64,000 bases of DNA from positions 992,001-1,056,000 of the forward strand of contig NC_010506.1 of NCBI RefSeq assembly GCF_000019525.1. The letters are read 5' to 3'. The position numbers and the translations under genes are program-made. Under the pieces are notes generated by a model, which worked only from the letters and a program-made list of their open reading frames with translations, did not search any database and had not been told where the DNA came from. The DNA is from Shewanella woodyi ATCC 51908 (GTDB lineage: Bacteria; Pseudomonadota; Gammaproteobacteria; Enterobacterales; Shewanellaceae). Shown here piece after piece: positions 18,288 to 27,267 of this stretch (its first letter is position 1; every line of letters begins with the position of its first letter).

Positions 18288-19790
18288 TTACGGCTTAGCA
18301 CAGTCGGTTATAACCATGACAGTCTTTGCACCTGAGTCTACCTGCTCCATAGCATTAACTTGCTCAGTGGAGCTCATGTCTTTATATAAAACGGCAACAT
18401 TGGAATGGCTAAATAGCGGTGTTAACTCGCTGCAGTTTTCAGGTTTATTGATTGAGAGGGGGTTGGCGCGAGTCTGCGCTAGCTTGCTCCAATCTTGAGT
18501 ATCAATTTGATTAAGGTTGATTGAACCGCTAAACGAGGAGAGATCGCCAAACTCTTTTAGTTTTATGTCGCTTAGATAGAGCGTCTCAAGGGAGTCTAGT
18601 TTAGCAAGAGGTGCAAGGGACTCTATCGTTCCCCCTTTTAAGCTGATCATAGTTAATTGTTTGAAATTAATTAGGTCGTTAAGTTTAGTACTCGTCTCTC
18701 TGGGGAGTTCACAGCTTAACAGCTCCATTTGATGAGCCTGAGTAAACTGCGATATTTGCGCTGATTGTTCGATACAAGCTGCGATGTTTTTATCACTGAA
18801 CTGTATCTTGGCTATGGATAAAACGGGGTTACGTTTGATGGTTATATTGAGCTGTGCAATATCATCTAGTGTCTCGACTCTTCCTGTTATGCTTGCACTG
18901 TAGAGTTGTTCATTATTTCCTGCGACGTTGGGGGGGAGCTGTAAATTTAGCGCTTGATCTATTTTTAGTCCATTGGAAAGTGTCAGGTGGCTAAGCTGAG
19001 AGAGTTTGTCGAAGTGGAGGTAAGTTAACTGATTAACGTTAACCATCTCACCAGCCATAAACTCATAGGTTGAGATGATCTCTGATTGATGCTTTAGCTC
19101 TGTCTGAATAAGATTATCGTCGACAAAAAATTCATCGTCTATTTCGTTATTGGGCGTAGCACCGTGTTGAATCGCCAGTTCTGTTAACTGAGTTTCCAGC
19201 GTATTGAACTGTTCACTGAGGGGAGCCACTGCCTCTGTGATGTAGCAGAGCTTAAACATCTCAAATAGATTTACCGTCATTGCAACTCGGGTTTGCTCGA
19301 CATTGATCTCCATTAGCGCCGCAAAAGCACTCTCTTCATCTGGGGTTGAGGCCAGTGTCTGAATATTATCGACATAGTGTTGAAGCTCTATGAGTGTCAG
19401 CTCAAAGGTGTCAATCTGCTCGGGTTGATAACAGCTTGAGTCTTGACTGATGGAGTAGACAAAGGTTCGGTAGTAGCTCAAGTAGGCTTCGGTGAGCTGT
19501 AGCATCTGGGTTGCGTCTTGCTCAAGCTGCTTGATTAGATCGCTTTGTAGCACTGCAATCGCACTCTTGGTTTCCGCTAACATCTGGTTTAAACGTTCTA
19601 AATGGCCACCGTGTTGTCTATTGAGTTTACGTGCTTGTGTGAGTATCTCCTGAGTATCGTTCTGGAAGCTTTCTATTGCGCTTTGAGTCTCGTTTAGCTG
19701 AGCCGTGTGTTGAGTATTTGCGTAGGCGCTGAGGTGAATGAACAGGAGAAGATAGCTTAGCAGTAGAGGCAAACTTAATGACGTTTTCAC
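18288..19790 (-). CDS. Exported coiled-coil protein with C-terminal leucine-rich segment
   Basis: A 500-aa protein with a signal peptide (LSLPLLLSYLLLFIHLSAYA|NT). Residues 30-120 form a heptad-rich coiled coil. The middle is helical and acidic. About residues 370-440 carry short leucine-rich units (LTMISLKGGTIESLAPLAKL then LETLYLSDIKLKEFGDLSSF). Several cysteines lie near the C-terminus, the last four residues being DCAKP-like. No enzymatic motif is visible. Its promoter region is overlapped by the MITE-like element that starts 29 bp upstream of the ATG, which may have altered expression. I do not recognise the family; a periplasmic binding or scaffolding role is inferred from the coiled coil and LRR. 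Confidence 0.75.
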   Translation of the reverse strand: MKTSLSLPLLLSYLLLFIHLSAYANTQHTAQLNETQSAIESFQNDTQEILTQARKLNRQHGGHLERLNQMLAETKSAIAVLQSDLIKQLEQDATQMLQLTEAYLSYYRTFVYSISQDSSCYQPEQIDTFELTLIELQHYVDNIQTLASTPDEESAFAALMEINVEQTRVAMTVNLFEMFKLCYITEAVAPLSEQFNTLETQLTELAIQHGATPNNEIDDEFFVDDNLIQTELKHQSEIISTYEFMAGEMVNVNQLTYLHFDKLSQLSHLTLSNGLKIDQALNLQLPPNVAGNNEQLYSASITGRVETLDDIAQLNITIKRNPVLSIAKIQFSDKNIAACIEQSAQISQFTQAHQMELLSCELPRETSTKLNDLINFKQLTMISLKGGTIESLAPLAKLDSLETLYLSDIKLKEFGDLSSFSGSINLNQIDTQDWSKLAQTRANPLSINKPENCSELTPLFSHSNVAVLYKDMSSTEQVNAMEQVDSGAKTVMVITDCAKP

Positions 19791-19818
19791 TGATACTCTC
19801 CGTTATGTTCTCTACTTT

Positions 19819-20191
19819 TATACCCAAACAACTTCAAGATACAGGATTCAGCATGTCGAGAAGTGACAGAGTTCAAGGTCGTTAATTGCTCCTGCATTAA
19901 CGACATTCCCGCCATCCATGGCGGTCTTCATGAAATAGTAGGAATAGTTATTCTCGGCTCTGGCATCCTCGGTAACTGCTCCTGCGTTACTCTATCTCCT
20001 GAATCCATTTAGTCGTGCTTCGCCCTACCTTCTGCATCTGACTTCCATGGAAAGGAAGAAATGTCTTATTTTGTATGGAACAAAATAGACCATGCAGTCG
20101 TAATTCAATATTTCATAACACAGAAAAATGTTGCGTCTCGCCATGCCCTTCGGGAGCTCTGAAACGAGCATCTTGAGGTCGCTTGGGTATA
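19819..20191. mobile_element. MITE-like non-coding element with terminal inverted repeats and internal hairpins
   Basis: A 373-bp non-coding element. The left end (19819-19840, TATACCCAAACAACTTCAAG...) and the inverted right end (20170-20191) match at 19 of 22 positions. A possible CTTT direct repeat flanks it (19815-19818 and 20192-20195). Inside are three palindromes. A perfect 9-bp stem with the loop TGCTCCTGC spans 19878-19904. A 7-bp stem with a CC loop spans 19909-19924. A 5-bp stem with the same TGCTCCTGC loop spans 19972-19990. No open frame of note is present. End sequences of this type recur between genes in Shewanella and Vibrio, as far as I recall. It fills most of the gap between 19790 and 20293. 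Confidence 0.75.
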
Positions 20192-20292
20192 CTTTAATCG
20201 CCTTCGAGCTTATCGTAATTTCAGGGTGTGAGGCACTATTCTTAGGTATGTATTTTTGTGAGGTTTTTTGCTTTCGGGTATACCCTCTCGTG

Positions 20293-20754
20293 TTATGTTA
20301 GAAAGGGCTTACCACAAAAGTGTGCAAGCTTTTGCCCGAGTCGATTCATATCAGCTTGGCTACCAAAATTAAACCTAAACGGCTTATCGTTATGGTTAGA
20401 GACGATGAGGAGGTTATAACGGTTAACTCGGGTTGGATCTGAGCTTAGGTTAAATGCTTTGATATCGGTTATTGAAATGACCTGTTTGGCGATAGGGTAG
20501 AGGGAGCTCACGTGGGTTGCGATCACTTGCTTGCTGAGATCTATCTCTACAGTGACTTTGGCAAAAAGTAGGTGCCAACTTAGTAGTGCGCCAATAGCCC
20601 AATAAAGAATCACAATCTCATCATGACGTCCAAGCCCTAAGCCGAGAATAAAGGTTATTAAGGCAAAGATAATTCCAATCACTTTACGGCTGATTGAGTT
20701 AAACCTTCTGTTTTTGATTGTGGCTCTGTCTGATGATATCTCTTTAAACAACAT
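20293..20754 (-). CDS. Small two-helix membrane protein, possibly PH-like
   Basis: A 153-aa protein with two adjacent membrane helices (VIGIIFALITFILGLGLG and EIVILYWAIGALLSWHLLFA, about residues 27-66). A beta-rich soluble part follows (VTVEIDLSKQVIATHV, ISITDIKAFNLS, NLLIVSNHNDKPFRFNFG). Two N-terminal helices plus a strand-rich domain recall bacterial PH-like membrane proteins, but I cannot confirm this. It starts 2 bp after the stop of the 220-aa gene, so they are translationally linked. It shares the general layout with that neighbour, suggesting a duplicated or paired unit. Confidence 0.7.
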   Translation of the reverse strand: MLFKEISSDRATIKNRRFNSISRKVIGIIFALITFILGLGLGRHDEIVILYWAIGALLSWHLLFAKVTVEIDLSKQVIATHVSSLYPIAKQVISITDIKAFNLSSDPTRVNRYNLLIVSNHNDKPFRFNFGSQADMNRLGQKLAHFCGKPFLT

Positions 20755-20756
20755 GG

Positions 20757-21419
20757 CTAACTTCCAAATAGCTTTAATACAAAGCCAAGAGTAATAAAAA
20801 CAGGAAGTGGGAGCAGAAGCTTAAGCCAAGCTGTTGAGTTCCATAGTGGCTCAATGGGTTTGCTTGGTGCTTGGGCGTCGCTAGATATCTTGAGCTCACC
20901 CAGTGGCACTATCTCTGGGTACTGGCTAACTTGTTCAAAAGCGGGCAATTGAAAATGGCTTGAAATAAAGCGTAATGCTTGCTCTGTCTCAGCTAAATCG
21001 CCGATAACAAAGTGTTGTCCCTCTATGATGATCTGGTAGCTACTCTCCTTGTGTACGGAGGGACTAAGGGTGATTTCAGTCTTGGCTAAGGATTTGCTTT
21101 TCCACTGCTTTAATTTAATGCCAAATGTACGAAGCTCTAGATAAGCTTGAGTGTTGAGAGTATCTAACACTAGCTGATGTTTCGTTACCAGAAGAGTGAT
21201 AACAGTCAAGGTGAACAGCAGGCTAGCGGATATAAAGAGGTTCTGCTCTGTACCATCTAGCCTTACTGCCATGAACAGTGAGCTGACAAGAGGGATGGTT
21301 AAGATAAAACCAAAAGCACGTATGAAAAGTAGGGTTTTAGTAGCTAGAGGCAGTCTATCGGGCAGATATTTATCATTGAAATGAATTTTGGCATTTTTTG
21401 ATAGTGCAGAATAATTCAA
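20757..21419 (-). CDS. Membrane protein, partner of the downstream 153-aa gene
   Basis: A 220-aa protein with two N-terminal membrane helices (LLFIRAFGFILTIPLVSSLF and ISASLLFTLTVITLLV). A strand-rich domain follows (LVLDTLNTQAYLELRTFGIK, SYQIIIEGQHFVIGD). A final C-terminal helix (LLLPLPVFITLGFVLKLFG) would put both ends on defined sides of the membrane. AGGAG lies upstream of the ATG. It is tightly linked to the 153-aa gene and 39 bp from the exported 139-aa gene, so the three probably form a small envelope operon after the large TIG lipoprotein. Function unknown. Confidence 0.7.
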   Translation of the reverse strand: MNYSALSKNAKIHFNDKYLPDRLPLATKTLLFIRAFGFILTIPLVSSLFMAVRLDGTEQNLFISASLLFTLTVITLLVTKHQLVLDTLNTQAYLELRTFGIKLKQWKSKSLAKTEITLSPSVHKESSYQIIIEGQHFVIGDLAETEQALRFISSHFQLPAFEQVSQYPEIVPLGELKISSDAQAPSKPIEPLWNSTAWLKLLLPLPVFITLGFVLKLFGS

Positions 21420-21458
21420 GTAAAGCGCTCTCCTATTAAACCTGCTGAAGCCTAAAGG

Positions 21459-21878
21459 TTAAGGCAGTGAAGATAAAAACCAACCTTTCGGAGTTTTAAT
21501 AAATTTACAGCTCATGGTTGAGCGGTAATTTTCACTGAGAATGAATAAGCCTACTTTTGCTTGTTGTTGTGCATGGTACTTTTCCTGTTTGATTTTTGAT
21601 GGTGTTTGGTAGGTGACTTTTTGAGGCTCAATGCTGATTATTTTCTTCTTCACGAACCAACGCTCATGGGCTCTTTCCAACACTTTCATTGAACGCTTTT
21701 TCTCATGCTCTGACGGGGTTACTGGCATCTGAGCAATAAAAGTGGCGAGATCTTTTTTCTCTATAAAGTCAAATGTGTCTAAACAGCGTTGAGTTAATAC
21801 CTGCTCCAGATTTTCTGAGGCCTCAGCTATGCTGGTACCTAACAAAAATAGCGGTATCAAAGCGAGATAACGTAACAT
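21459..21878 (-). CDS. Small exported protein
   Basis: A 139-aa protein with signal peptide LALIPLFLLGTSIAEA|SE and a ribosome site AAGGA seven bases before the ATG. The mature part is basic and helical at first (CLDTFDFIEKKDLATFIAQM) and ends with a strand-rich stretch containing a second cysteine (STMSCKFIKTPKGWFLSSL). Size and pattern recall periplasmic proteins with an NTF2- or DUF4878-like cone fold, but this is a guess. It is separated from the large upstream lipoprotein by a strong hairpin. Confidence 0.65.
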   Translation of the reverse strand: MLRYLALIPLFLLGTSIAEASENLEQVLTQRCLDTFDFIEKKDLATFIAQMPVTPSEHEKKRSMKVLERAHERWFVKKKIISIEPQKVTYQTPSKIKQEKYHAQQQAKVGLFILSENYRSTMSCKFIKTPKGWFLSSLP

Positions 21879-21894
21879 TATTATTCCTTTTATA

Positions 21895-21918
21895 ATGGGG
21901 GAGCGTGAAGCCCCCCAT
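21895..21918 (-). terminator. G/C-rich hairpin after the TIG lipoprotein gene
   Basis: A 7-bp stem (ATGGGGG/CCCCCAT) with a 10-base loop that can pair further. It lies 13 bp after the stop at 21931 and before the next ATG at 21878. The following bases are TATAAAA rather than a T-run, so it may reduce rather than stop read-through into the small downstream genes. Confidence 0.5.
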
Positions 21919-21930
21919 CTTATTCACTAA

Positions 21931-24900
21931 CTACTCATGCTGTAAAGCGTTCAGTGGATTAACCTTATTGGTGACTTTTTGTTTTGTTGGGCCGACTTCA
22001 ACTTGGAAAGTTTTAACACTGTCCTTGAGTAGATCGCGTCCCTCTAAGGCATCACCTGCCACCGAGATAACATTACCTTCAAACTGAATGTAATAGGTGC
22101 CAATTTCATCTTCAGCACGAATACCAACTAGCTTAACGTTATGTGAACCAGCATTTAATGGGATAGATATTGGCCCCACTTTCCGTTGTGGGCTTGAGCC
22201 ATCTGTAATGACCTTATCATCTACAACTAACTTGAAGATATCATCATTAAAGTTACCATTGTCCCCAAAAGTCACATCTAAAATAAAGGGGATAGTAAAT
22301 ACTAGTCCGTTGCTGACTTCACTATTAACCTCTACCGTGACCTCTCCAGTAATAACGTTATTAGGTACTGTAACTGTTAGTTTTCCAGCCTCTGACTTTC
22401 TGACACTGGCAATGACCCTTTGACCATCTTTGCCTGCAAAGGTGACTCGGTTTTTCGATTTTAGTGGGCTAAAACCTATGCCTTCGATAATCACTGTATC
22501 GCCTGGTTGTCCAGAGTCAGCTTTAAGACGAGCGATCTCTAACCCATCTCCAATTTGAATTTTTACTGGAGAGTTCGCCTCTTCGCCCCTATGTTCGACG
22601 CGAACTGCGATTGGACCGACAGCATTTTCAAGTAACGTTCCTGGTACTGTGATATCTAATAAGGTTCCCTCTAGAGAGACGTTATCGTGTTCTCTTTCAA
22701 CTTCTTGAGTCGATGCCCCCTCATCCTTTAGGAATGTGATAGGTTCTTCATCGAACCAATACCAGCGCTCATTAATTCCAAAGCCCGTACCTATAATGGA
22801 TAAAGGTTTATCGACCGCTTCAGCTTTCATGATGCTAGGTTCAATATCTACAATGGTTAATCCCCACGTGACAGTAAAATCTGATTTTACTGGAACAAAG
22901 GCCATATCCTTAATTGTTTTAACTTGATCAATTAAGATGTCGGCAACTTGCGCACCGGTAATAATGGCTTCTACTTGGCCAACAAATGGAGTCCATTTTC
23001 TTAATGCTGCTCCCGCTGCCATCACGGCAATATCTTGAGGACTAACGCCTAACTCCTGCAGTACAGCTTTGGTGATGGGCCCAAGCTTTCCTGCGTTGGC
23101 AGGGTCGGCTAGAAGCTCAACTTCATTTTTATAAAACTCAATGGCTACCTGTTTTACAAACTCTTCAATATCTTCATTGGTAATATTCTCATCATTATAT
23201 AGCTTCTCTGCTTCCTCCATGAGTTTGGGGGAGTACTGAATGATTAGCTTAGTGATAACAACAGGATCGAAACCTGTCGGTTCATAGCCTATTCCCGTTA
23301 GGATGAGGTCAAAAAACTTAAGTAAAATACCATCTATGATGGTTCTTATTGCTATGCTCTGCCGAGCTTGAATGATCGCTCGGTCATAGTCACTACTTGG
23401 TACATAGCTAAAAGGAGATGGGCCTAAAGGTGTGCCGACGCCGGGGGCGATGACTTGATATAAGCAGTTTTGGTAAGGACACTCGTTATAGTATTGATCT
23501 TTAGACCAAAACTCTAAACCTAGGAAGGTACCAGATTGTGGGCCTAAGATATTACCATCCCAGCCGTTTTTGATATGTTTCCTCAGAGGAGAGTCGAGTT
23601 GATCGGGATCGTACTCCCCATTTTCACCTAAGGGGATGATCATGGTGCTTAGGTATAGTTTGGTTCTGTTTTGTAGCTCGACACAACCATCATAACTTAA
23701 CTTACTTTTTTGCTCGTCACTGATATCACTGTTATCTGGACAGCTTGGATCTGATGGTAGCCAATTATCAAGAAAGTTTGTTGCTTCAAGGGAGTAGTCA
23801 AAGTGATCTGTGCCGTAATTGACTATGGTTGGCTTAATACTGCCAGTGCTTTTCTGCTGACTTTGAGCTTGATAACTCAAAGGCTGACTCGCTTTTCCTG
23901 AGCTTTGTTGTACAGATTGCTTGCTATTGTATCTGTCAAAAATAGCATTACTGTTACTAATAAGTAGAGTCGTGGTCTCACTGCTTAGCTTATCTAATGC
24001 TGTTGGTGACAGCTCAAGTTGGTCACTTAAGTGGGCAGTTACCTCAGTAAATTCTGAATAACTTGATATCTCGGTCTTAAAGCTACTGAGTTGCTCATTG
24101 GGGATCTTATTGATCCCGATGAAATCTAAAATATACCTAAAACTAGTGCTGGTAATATCCAGTGAAAAGCTATCCTCTTCAGGTAACATATAGCCACTAA
24201 GATAGATTTTTCCGTCATTTTCATCTTGGGTTTCAAAGTAACTGGTGACAGGAGTCAGGCGGTTTTTGAACTGTTCAACACTAACTGCATTAGAGGCATC
24301 AAGCTCATATTGAGAACCTAGTAGGGTCTCAATTTTTAGTTCGCCAGCATCAACTGTTCCAACTTCAACTAACTGTAGATCAATCTGTTGGGTGATATAG
24401 TAGCTAACAGCGTTGCTTTGACCGATAGCGTTATTGATTTGCAGCTCTCCATCAGAGAGTGATGCTGGCGTTTTGACAGTCAGGGTTGAGCCAGTATTAC
24501 TAATAATCTCTAATGGTGTGCCATTGGCTGTGATGGTCATATCATCTGAAAAATCAGCCCCGAGAAGTTGAGTCTGACTCTCCTCTTCTAGAAGTAGTGC
24601 GCCCGATGAACTGATGATTGGCGTCCCTTTTGGATGAAGAGTCACATTTCTAGTGTTGGTTTTATTTATCCCGTCAGAGATAAAAATACTATCTGTGCCT
24701 GCTGGAATATTGGCTTTAGCGATGCCGCTAGAGACAGAGATAGGAAGGTTAATAGGAGCTTGCCCTTTGCGTTTAAAGATCAGGTAATGCTGCTCAGCAC
24801 TTAGAGGCTCATCAATGCTGACTTGTACCAGATCATCTTCACGAAGAAAGTTCACCGATATATTGTTGTGTGTGACGTAGGGAGCACCAATCAGTTTGCT

Positions 24901-25998
24901 TTGATCTTCCGCGATATCGATAAGTCTTTGCTGGTCGTGTATATCGAGTAATCCATCGTTATCATCATCGAGATCTAAATAGTTGGGAGTGGTATCTAAG
25001 TCGGTATCTAAAGGTTGGCTGGCATCGTCCCCATACTCCTGAAGGTCAAGTATGCTATTGCCATCTGAATCGTCGTCGAGAAAATTACCTATGCCATCAT
25101 TATCACGATCATCAGCGCCTTCGCTCTTGTCTGATAATCCGTCGTCATCACTATCGGAATCGAGCCAGTTTGGTAATTCATCGTTATCAGGATTAAAACT
25201 AATTTGATCGGAATAGAATGGGTAAAGGAACTCCTCTGTATCGGCAATGGTATCCCCGTCGGTATCGTGGGTTAAGTTGCTTATCGCTAGAGCGGCTTCT
25301 TTGATATCATCTATGGCGTCTCCATCTTGATCGATAAAGATCTCCACATGGTAGGTAAAGCTCTCCTTGCCATCAAAGTTGATGTCATTAACACCTATAT
25401 GATGCAGACCTGAATCTAATATCTCTACGTTAATCGCAAGGGTTTTTAAAGAAGGCTCAATATCGATGACACCGAAGTTTAATGCATCACCATTCTTATC
25501 AGAAAAATAGATGTTAGGTTTAAAATCAGGGTCTTGATATTTTAGCGTTAGTGTATAGAAATCACCCTCTTCGGCGTTAAACGAGAAGAGATCGCCATTA
25601 TCTGATTTTTGTGAAATTGCACCACTCACTGCAAAAGGTGGTGCTAACTCAGTTTCCGTGGCAATAGAGGGGTTATCATTGGGCTCTAACTCAGTGATCA
25701 GTGCCATTGATTGCTTATCAAGGTTGAACGGATAAGCATCAAACTCATCTAATACCCCGTCACTATCTTCATCTTTGTTTTCCCAAGTCCCCACTAAATC
25801 AACTGGATCGGTTGGATCTGGGGTGGGGTCAGGAGTTGGATCGGGCGTGGGATCTGGGGTTGTTGGTGGCGTTGGATCTGGATTTTCTGGGCCTTCACCC
25901 TCTTCGAGATCTCCATTACAGCCAGCGATCCCCATGGTGGCGCTGAGTAATGCAGCCAACCAAAGCTTTTGAGTTAGCTTAAGAGTCTTGTATTTCAT
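21931..25998 (-). CDS. Giant lipoprotein with Ca-binding type-3 repeats and IPT/TIG domains (putative adhesin)
   Basis: A 1355-aa protein, the largest in the window. A lipobox (MGIAGC) near residue 27 is followed by a Pro-Asp-Thr linker (about 40-66, DPTPDPTPDPTPDPT). An acidic first repeat (DEDSDGVLDEFDAYP, about 77-91) precedes a region with a beta-sandwich look. Thrombospondin type-3-like Ca-binding repeats follow at about 245-350 (SDSDDDGLSD, DRDNDGIGN, DLDDDNDGLLD). A long uncharacterised middle includes a segment rich in Cys and Tyr (CPYQNCLYQV). Near the C-terminus are two IPT/TIG-like domains, about 1050-1130 (PLSIIGTGFG) and 1150-1245 (PGDTVIIEGIGFSP), and a final beta domain. It begins 76 bp after tadE on the same strand. 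A Tad-associated surface adhesin or pilus-tip factor is a reasonable inference. Confidence 0.85.
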   Translation of the reverse strand: MKYKTLKLTQKLWLAALLSATMGIAGCNGDLEEGEGPENPDPTPPTTPDPTPDPTPDPTPDPTDPVDLVGTWENKDEDSDGVLDEFDAYPFNLDKQSMALITELEPNDNPSIATETELAPPFAVSGAISQKSDNGDLFSFNAEEGDFYTLTLKYQDPDFKPNIYFSDKNGDALNFGVIDIEPSLKTLAINVEILDSGLHHIGVNDINFDGKESFTYHVEIFIDQDGDAIDDIKEAALAISNLTHDTDGDTIADTEEFLYPFYSDQISFNPDNDELPNWLDSDSDDDGLSDKSEGADDRDNDGIGNFLDDDSDGNSILDLQEYGDDASQPLDTDLDTTPNYLDLDDDNDGLLDIHDQQRLIDIAEDQSKLIGAPYVTHNNISVNFLREDDLVQVSIDEPLSAEQHYLIFKRKGQAPINLPISVSSGIAKANIPAGTDSIFISDGINKTNTRNVTLHPKGTPIISSSGALLLEEESQTQLLGADFSDDMTITANGTPLEIISNTGSTLTVKTPASLSDGELQINNAIGQSNAVSYYITQQIDLQLVEVGTVDAGELKIETLLGSQYELDASNAVSVEQFKNRLTPVTSYFETQDENDGKIYLSGYMLPEEDSFSLDITSTSFRYILDFIGINKIPNEQLSSFKTEISSYSEFTEVTAHLSDQLELSPTALDKLSSETTTLLISNSNAIFDRYNSKQSVQQSSGKASQPLSYQAQSQQKSTGSIKPTIVNYGTDHFDYSLEATNFLDNWLPSDPSCPDNSDISDEQKSKLSYDGCVELQNRTKLYLSTMIIPLGENGEYDPDQLDSPLRKHIKNGWDGNILGPQSGTFLGLEFWSKDQYYNECPYQNCLYQVIAPGVGTPLGPSPFSYVPSSDYDRAIIQARQSIAIRTIIDGILLKFFDLILTGIGYEPTGFDPVVITKLIIQYSPKLMEEAEKLYNDENITNEDIEEFVKQVAIEFYKNEVELLADPANAGKLGPITKAVLQELGVSPQDIAVMAAGAALRKWTPFVGQVEAIITGAQVADILIDQVKTIKDMAFVPVKSDFTVTWGLTIVDIEPSIMKAEAVDKPLSIIGTGFGINERWYWFDEEPITFLKDEGASTQEVEREHDNVSLEGTLLDITVPGTLLENAVGPIAVRVEHRGEEANSPVKIQIGDGLEIARLKADSGQPGDTVIIEGIGFSPLKSKNRVTFAGKDGQRVIASVRKSEAGKLTVTVPNNVITGEVTVEVNSEVSNGLVFTIPFILDVTFGDNGNFNDDIFKLVVDDKVITDGSSPQRKVGPISIPLNAGSHNVKLVGIRAEDEIGTYYIQFEGNVISVAGDALEGRDLLKDSVKTFQVEVGPTKQKVTNKVNPLNALQHE

Positions 25999-26074
25999 TC
26001 TTCATACTTCCCTATGTCAATTCCTGTCTTTCTGCCGCTTTAAGCTTATTGAGCTCATTGCTGCTTTTATTTGT

Positions 26075-26776
26075 TTACATTCGAAATGGTGTTTGCATCC
26101 GCATTAAGCCTTGCGAAGTGAGTGCTAAATATATGTCTCCGGTGGCCGCGCCAAGTGCGTTACAAGCCAATTGATCTTGAGTTGGCCTGACAAGCCAAGG
26201 GTTGGTGACAATCTCATTGATCACACGGTTGGCAAACGGGACGATTAATCTTTGGCACCAACGGATCTCTATCTGCAATAAGTTGGCATCTTGAATATTT
26301 AATCTGCGGTTATGGCTCCCACTTCCAACGTTTTCTGACCTTGTGTTTCGGTACATTAAGTTGTTGTTGGGGATCTCGTAAATAAAGCCACGAGGCGTTC
26401 GACTTCGGACTCTGAATTTGGTGAAAGTTCGGTTATCAGGGTTGAGAATACGTATCTGGCTCTGTAGCTGAGTGGCTATTGTGGATCTCACTACGGCAGT
26501 CACTGTATCTGTGGCTGCAGTGCCTTGGGCAAACAGAGGCATCATGCCTTGAGCAAGCCCCTTACGTATCTCTGCGACACTGCCATGATGCAAAGTACCG
26601 GCCCTTACCGCTTGAACTGTGGCGGCATCCAGTGTGCTTTTACTCGTGTAGATAAACCCCCACTGGACTATCATCATCATGGTGACGAGAATAATCGGCA
26701 TTAGGAAAGGCAGAGTGGCGTGGAACTCAAACATACTCTGCCCCTTCTGCCATATGTGAGAGTTCTGGCTATTCAT
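26075..26776 (-). CDS. tadE: TadE-like minor pilin
   Basis: A 233-aa protein with a TadE-type start: a basic or polar leader, the motif GQSMFEF (Glu five residues after the Gly, as in class IVb prepilins) and a hydrophobic helix (LPFLMPIILVTMMMIVQWGF, about residues 21-40). The rest is a periplasmic domain (STLDAATVQAVRAG onwards) with cysteines at two positions. The start overlaps the tadD stop by 4 bp (ATGA), so translation is coupled. It is the last recognisable pilus gene of the run. Expected role: a low-abundance pseudopilin needed for Flp pilus assembly. Confidence 0.85.
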   Translation of the reverse strand: MNSQNSHIWQKGQSMFEFHATLPFLMPIILVTMMMIVQWGFIYTSKSTLDAATVQAVRAGTLHHGSVAEIRKGLAQGMMPLFAQGTAATDTVTAVVRSTIATQLQSQIRILNPDNRTFTKFRVRSRTPRGFIYEIPNNNLMYRNTRSENVGSGSHNRRLNIQDANLLQIEIRWCQRLIVPFANRVINEIVTNPWLVRPTQDQLACNALGAATGDIYLALTSQGLMRMQTPFRM

Positions 26777-27267
26777 CGTGAAGCCTGCTCACTTGGCAAA
26801 ACAGGTGCATGAGATTCACTCTGTATACTATTTAAAGCATGAAGTAGGGCTTTAATCTGTCTACCAACGGGGGTATTGGGGTTACCTTGTCGAGAGGCGG
26901 ATGACAGTACTTGTGTCGACTGTTTTATTCTTACCAGACTCATGTTGTACCAAGCCTTTTGATTGGAGGGGTCAAGCTCTAAACAGCGCATGTAAGCGGA
27001 AACCGCAGCATCTTGTCGACCGGTTCTGGTATAGATGTTGCCAAGTCTGAACCAACCCGGCGCATAATTAGGGACACTGGTTAATACTTGTAGGTATAAA
27101 CTTTCAGCTTGATCGAGTCGCGCCATCTTATAGGCTTGTTCGGCCTCAGATTGCAGAACCATTATTTGTTGATTCCCCTTTGGCTCTTTCTCTTGAGTAG
27201 AGGAGGCACAGCCAAATAGATGCATTAGACTTAGTATTAACAAAGCCTTAAAAATTAATCTTGCCAT
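26773..27267 (-). CDS. tadD: TadD-like TPR lipoprotein
   Basis: A 164-aa lipoprotein (lipobox LFGC near residue 20) with tetratricopeptide repeats: AEQAYKMARLDQAESLYLQV, APGWFRLGNIYTRTGRQDAA and NQKAWYNMSLVRIKQS (about residues 43-140). TadD acts as a pilotin-like factor for the RcpA secretin channel in Tad systems. It is shorter than many TadD proteins (about 250 aa). It overlaps the DUF192 gene by 13 bp and tadE by 4 bp, which shows tight translational coupling. Confidence 0.85.
   Translation of the reverse strand: MARLIFKALLILSLMHLFGCASSTQEKEPKGNQQIMVLQSEAEQAYKMARLDQAESLYLQVLTSVPNYAPGWFRLGNIYTRTGRQDAAVSAYMRCLELDPSNQKAWYNMSLVRIKQSTQVLSSASRQGNPNTPVGRQIKALLHALNSIQSESHAPVLPSEQASR

Noticed and set aside
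25775..25972. Plus-strand frame rich in Gly-Ser-Val opposite the lipoprotein linker
   Set aside because: It is the complement of the Pro-Asp-Thr linker; the repeat keeps the opposite frame open.
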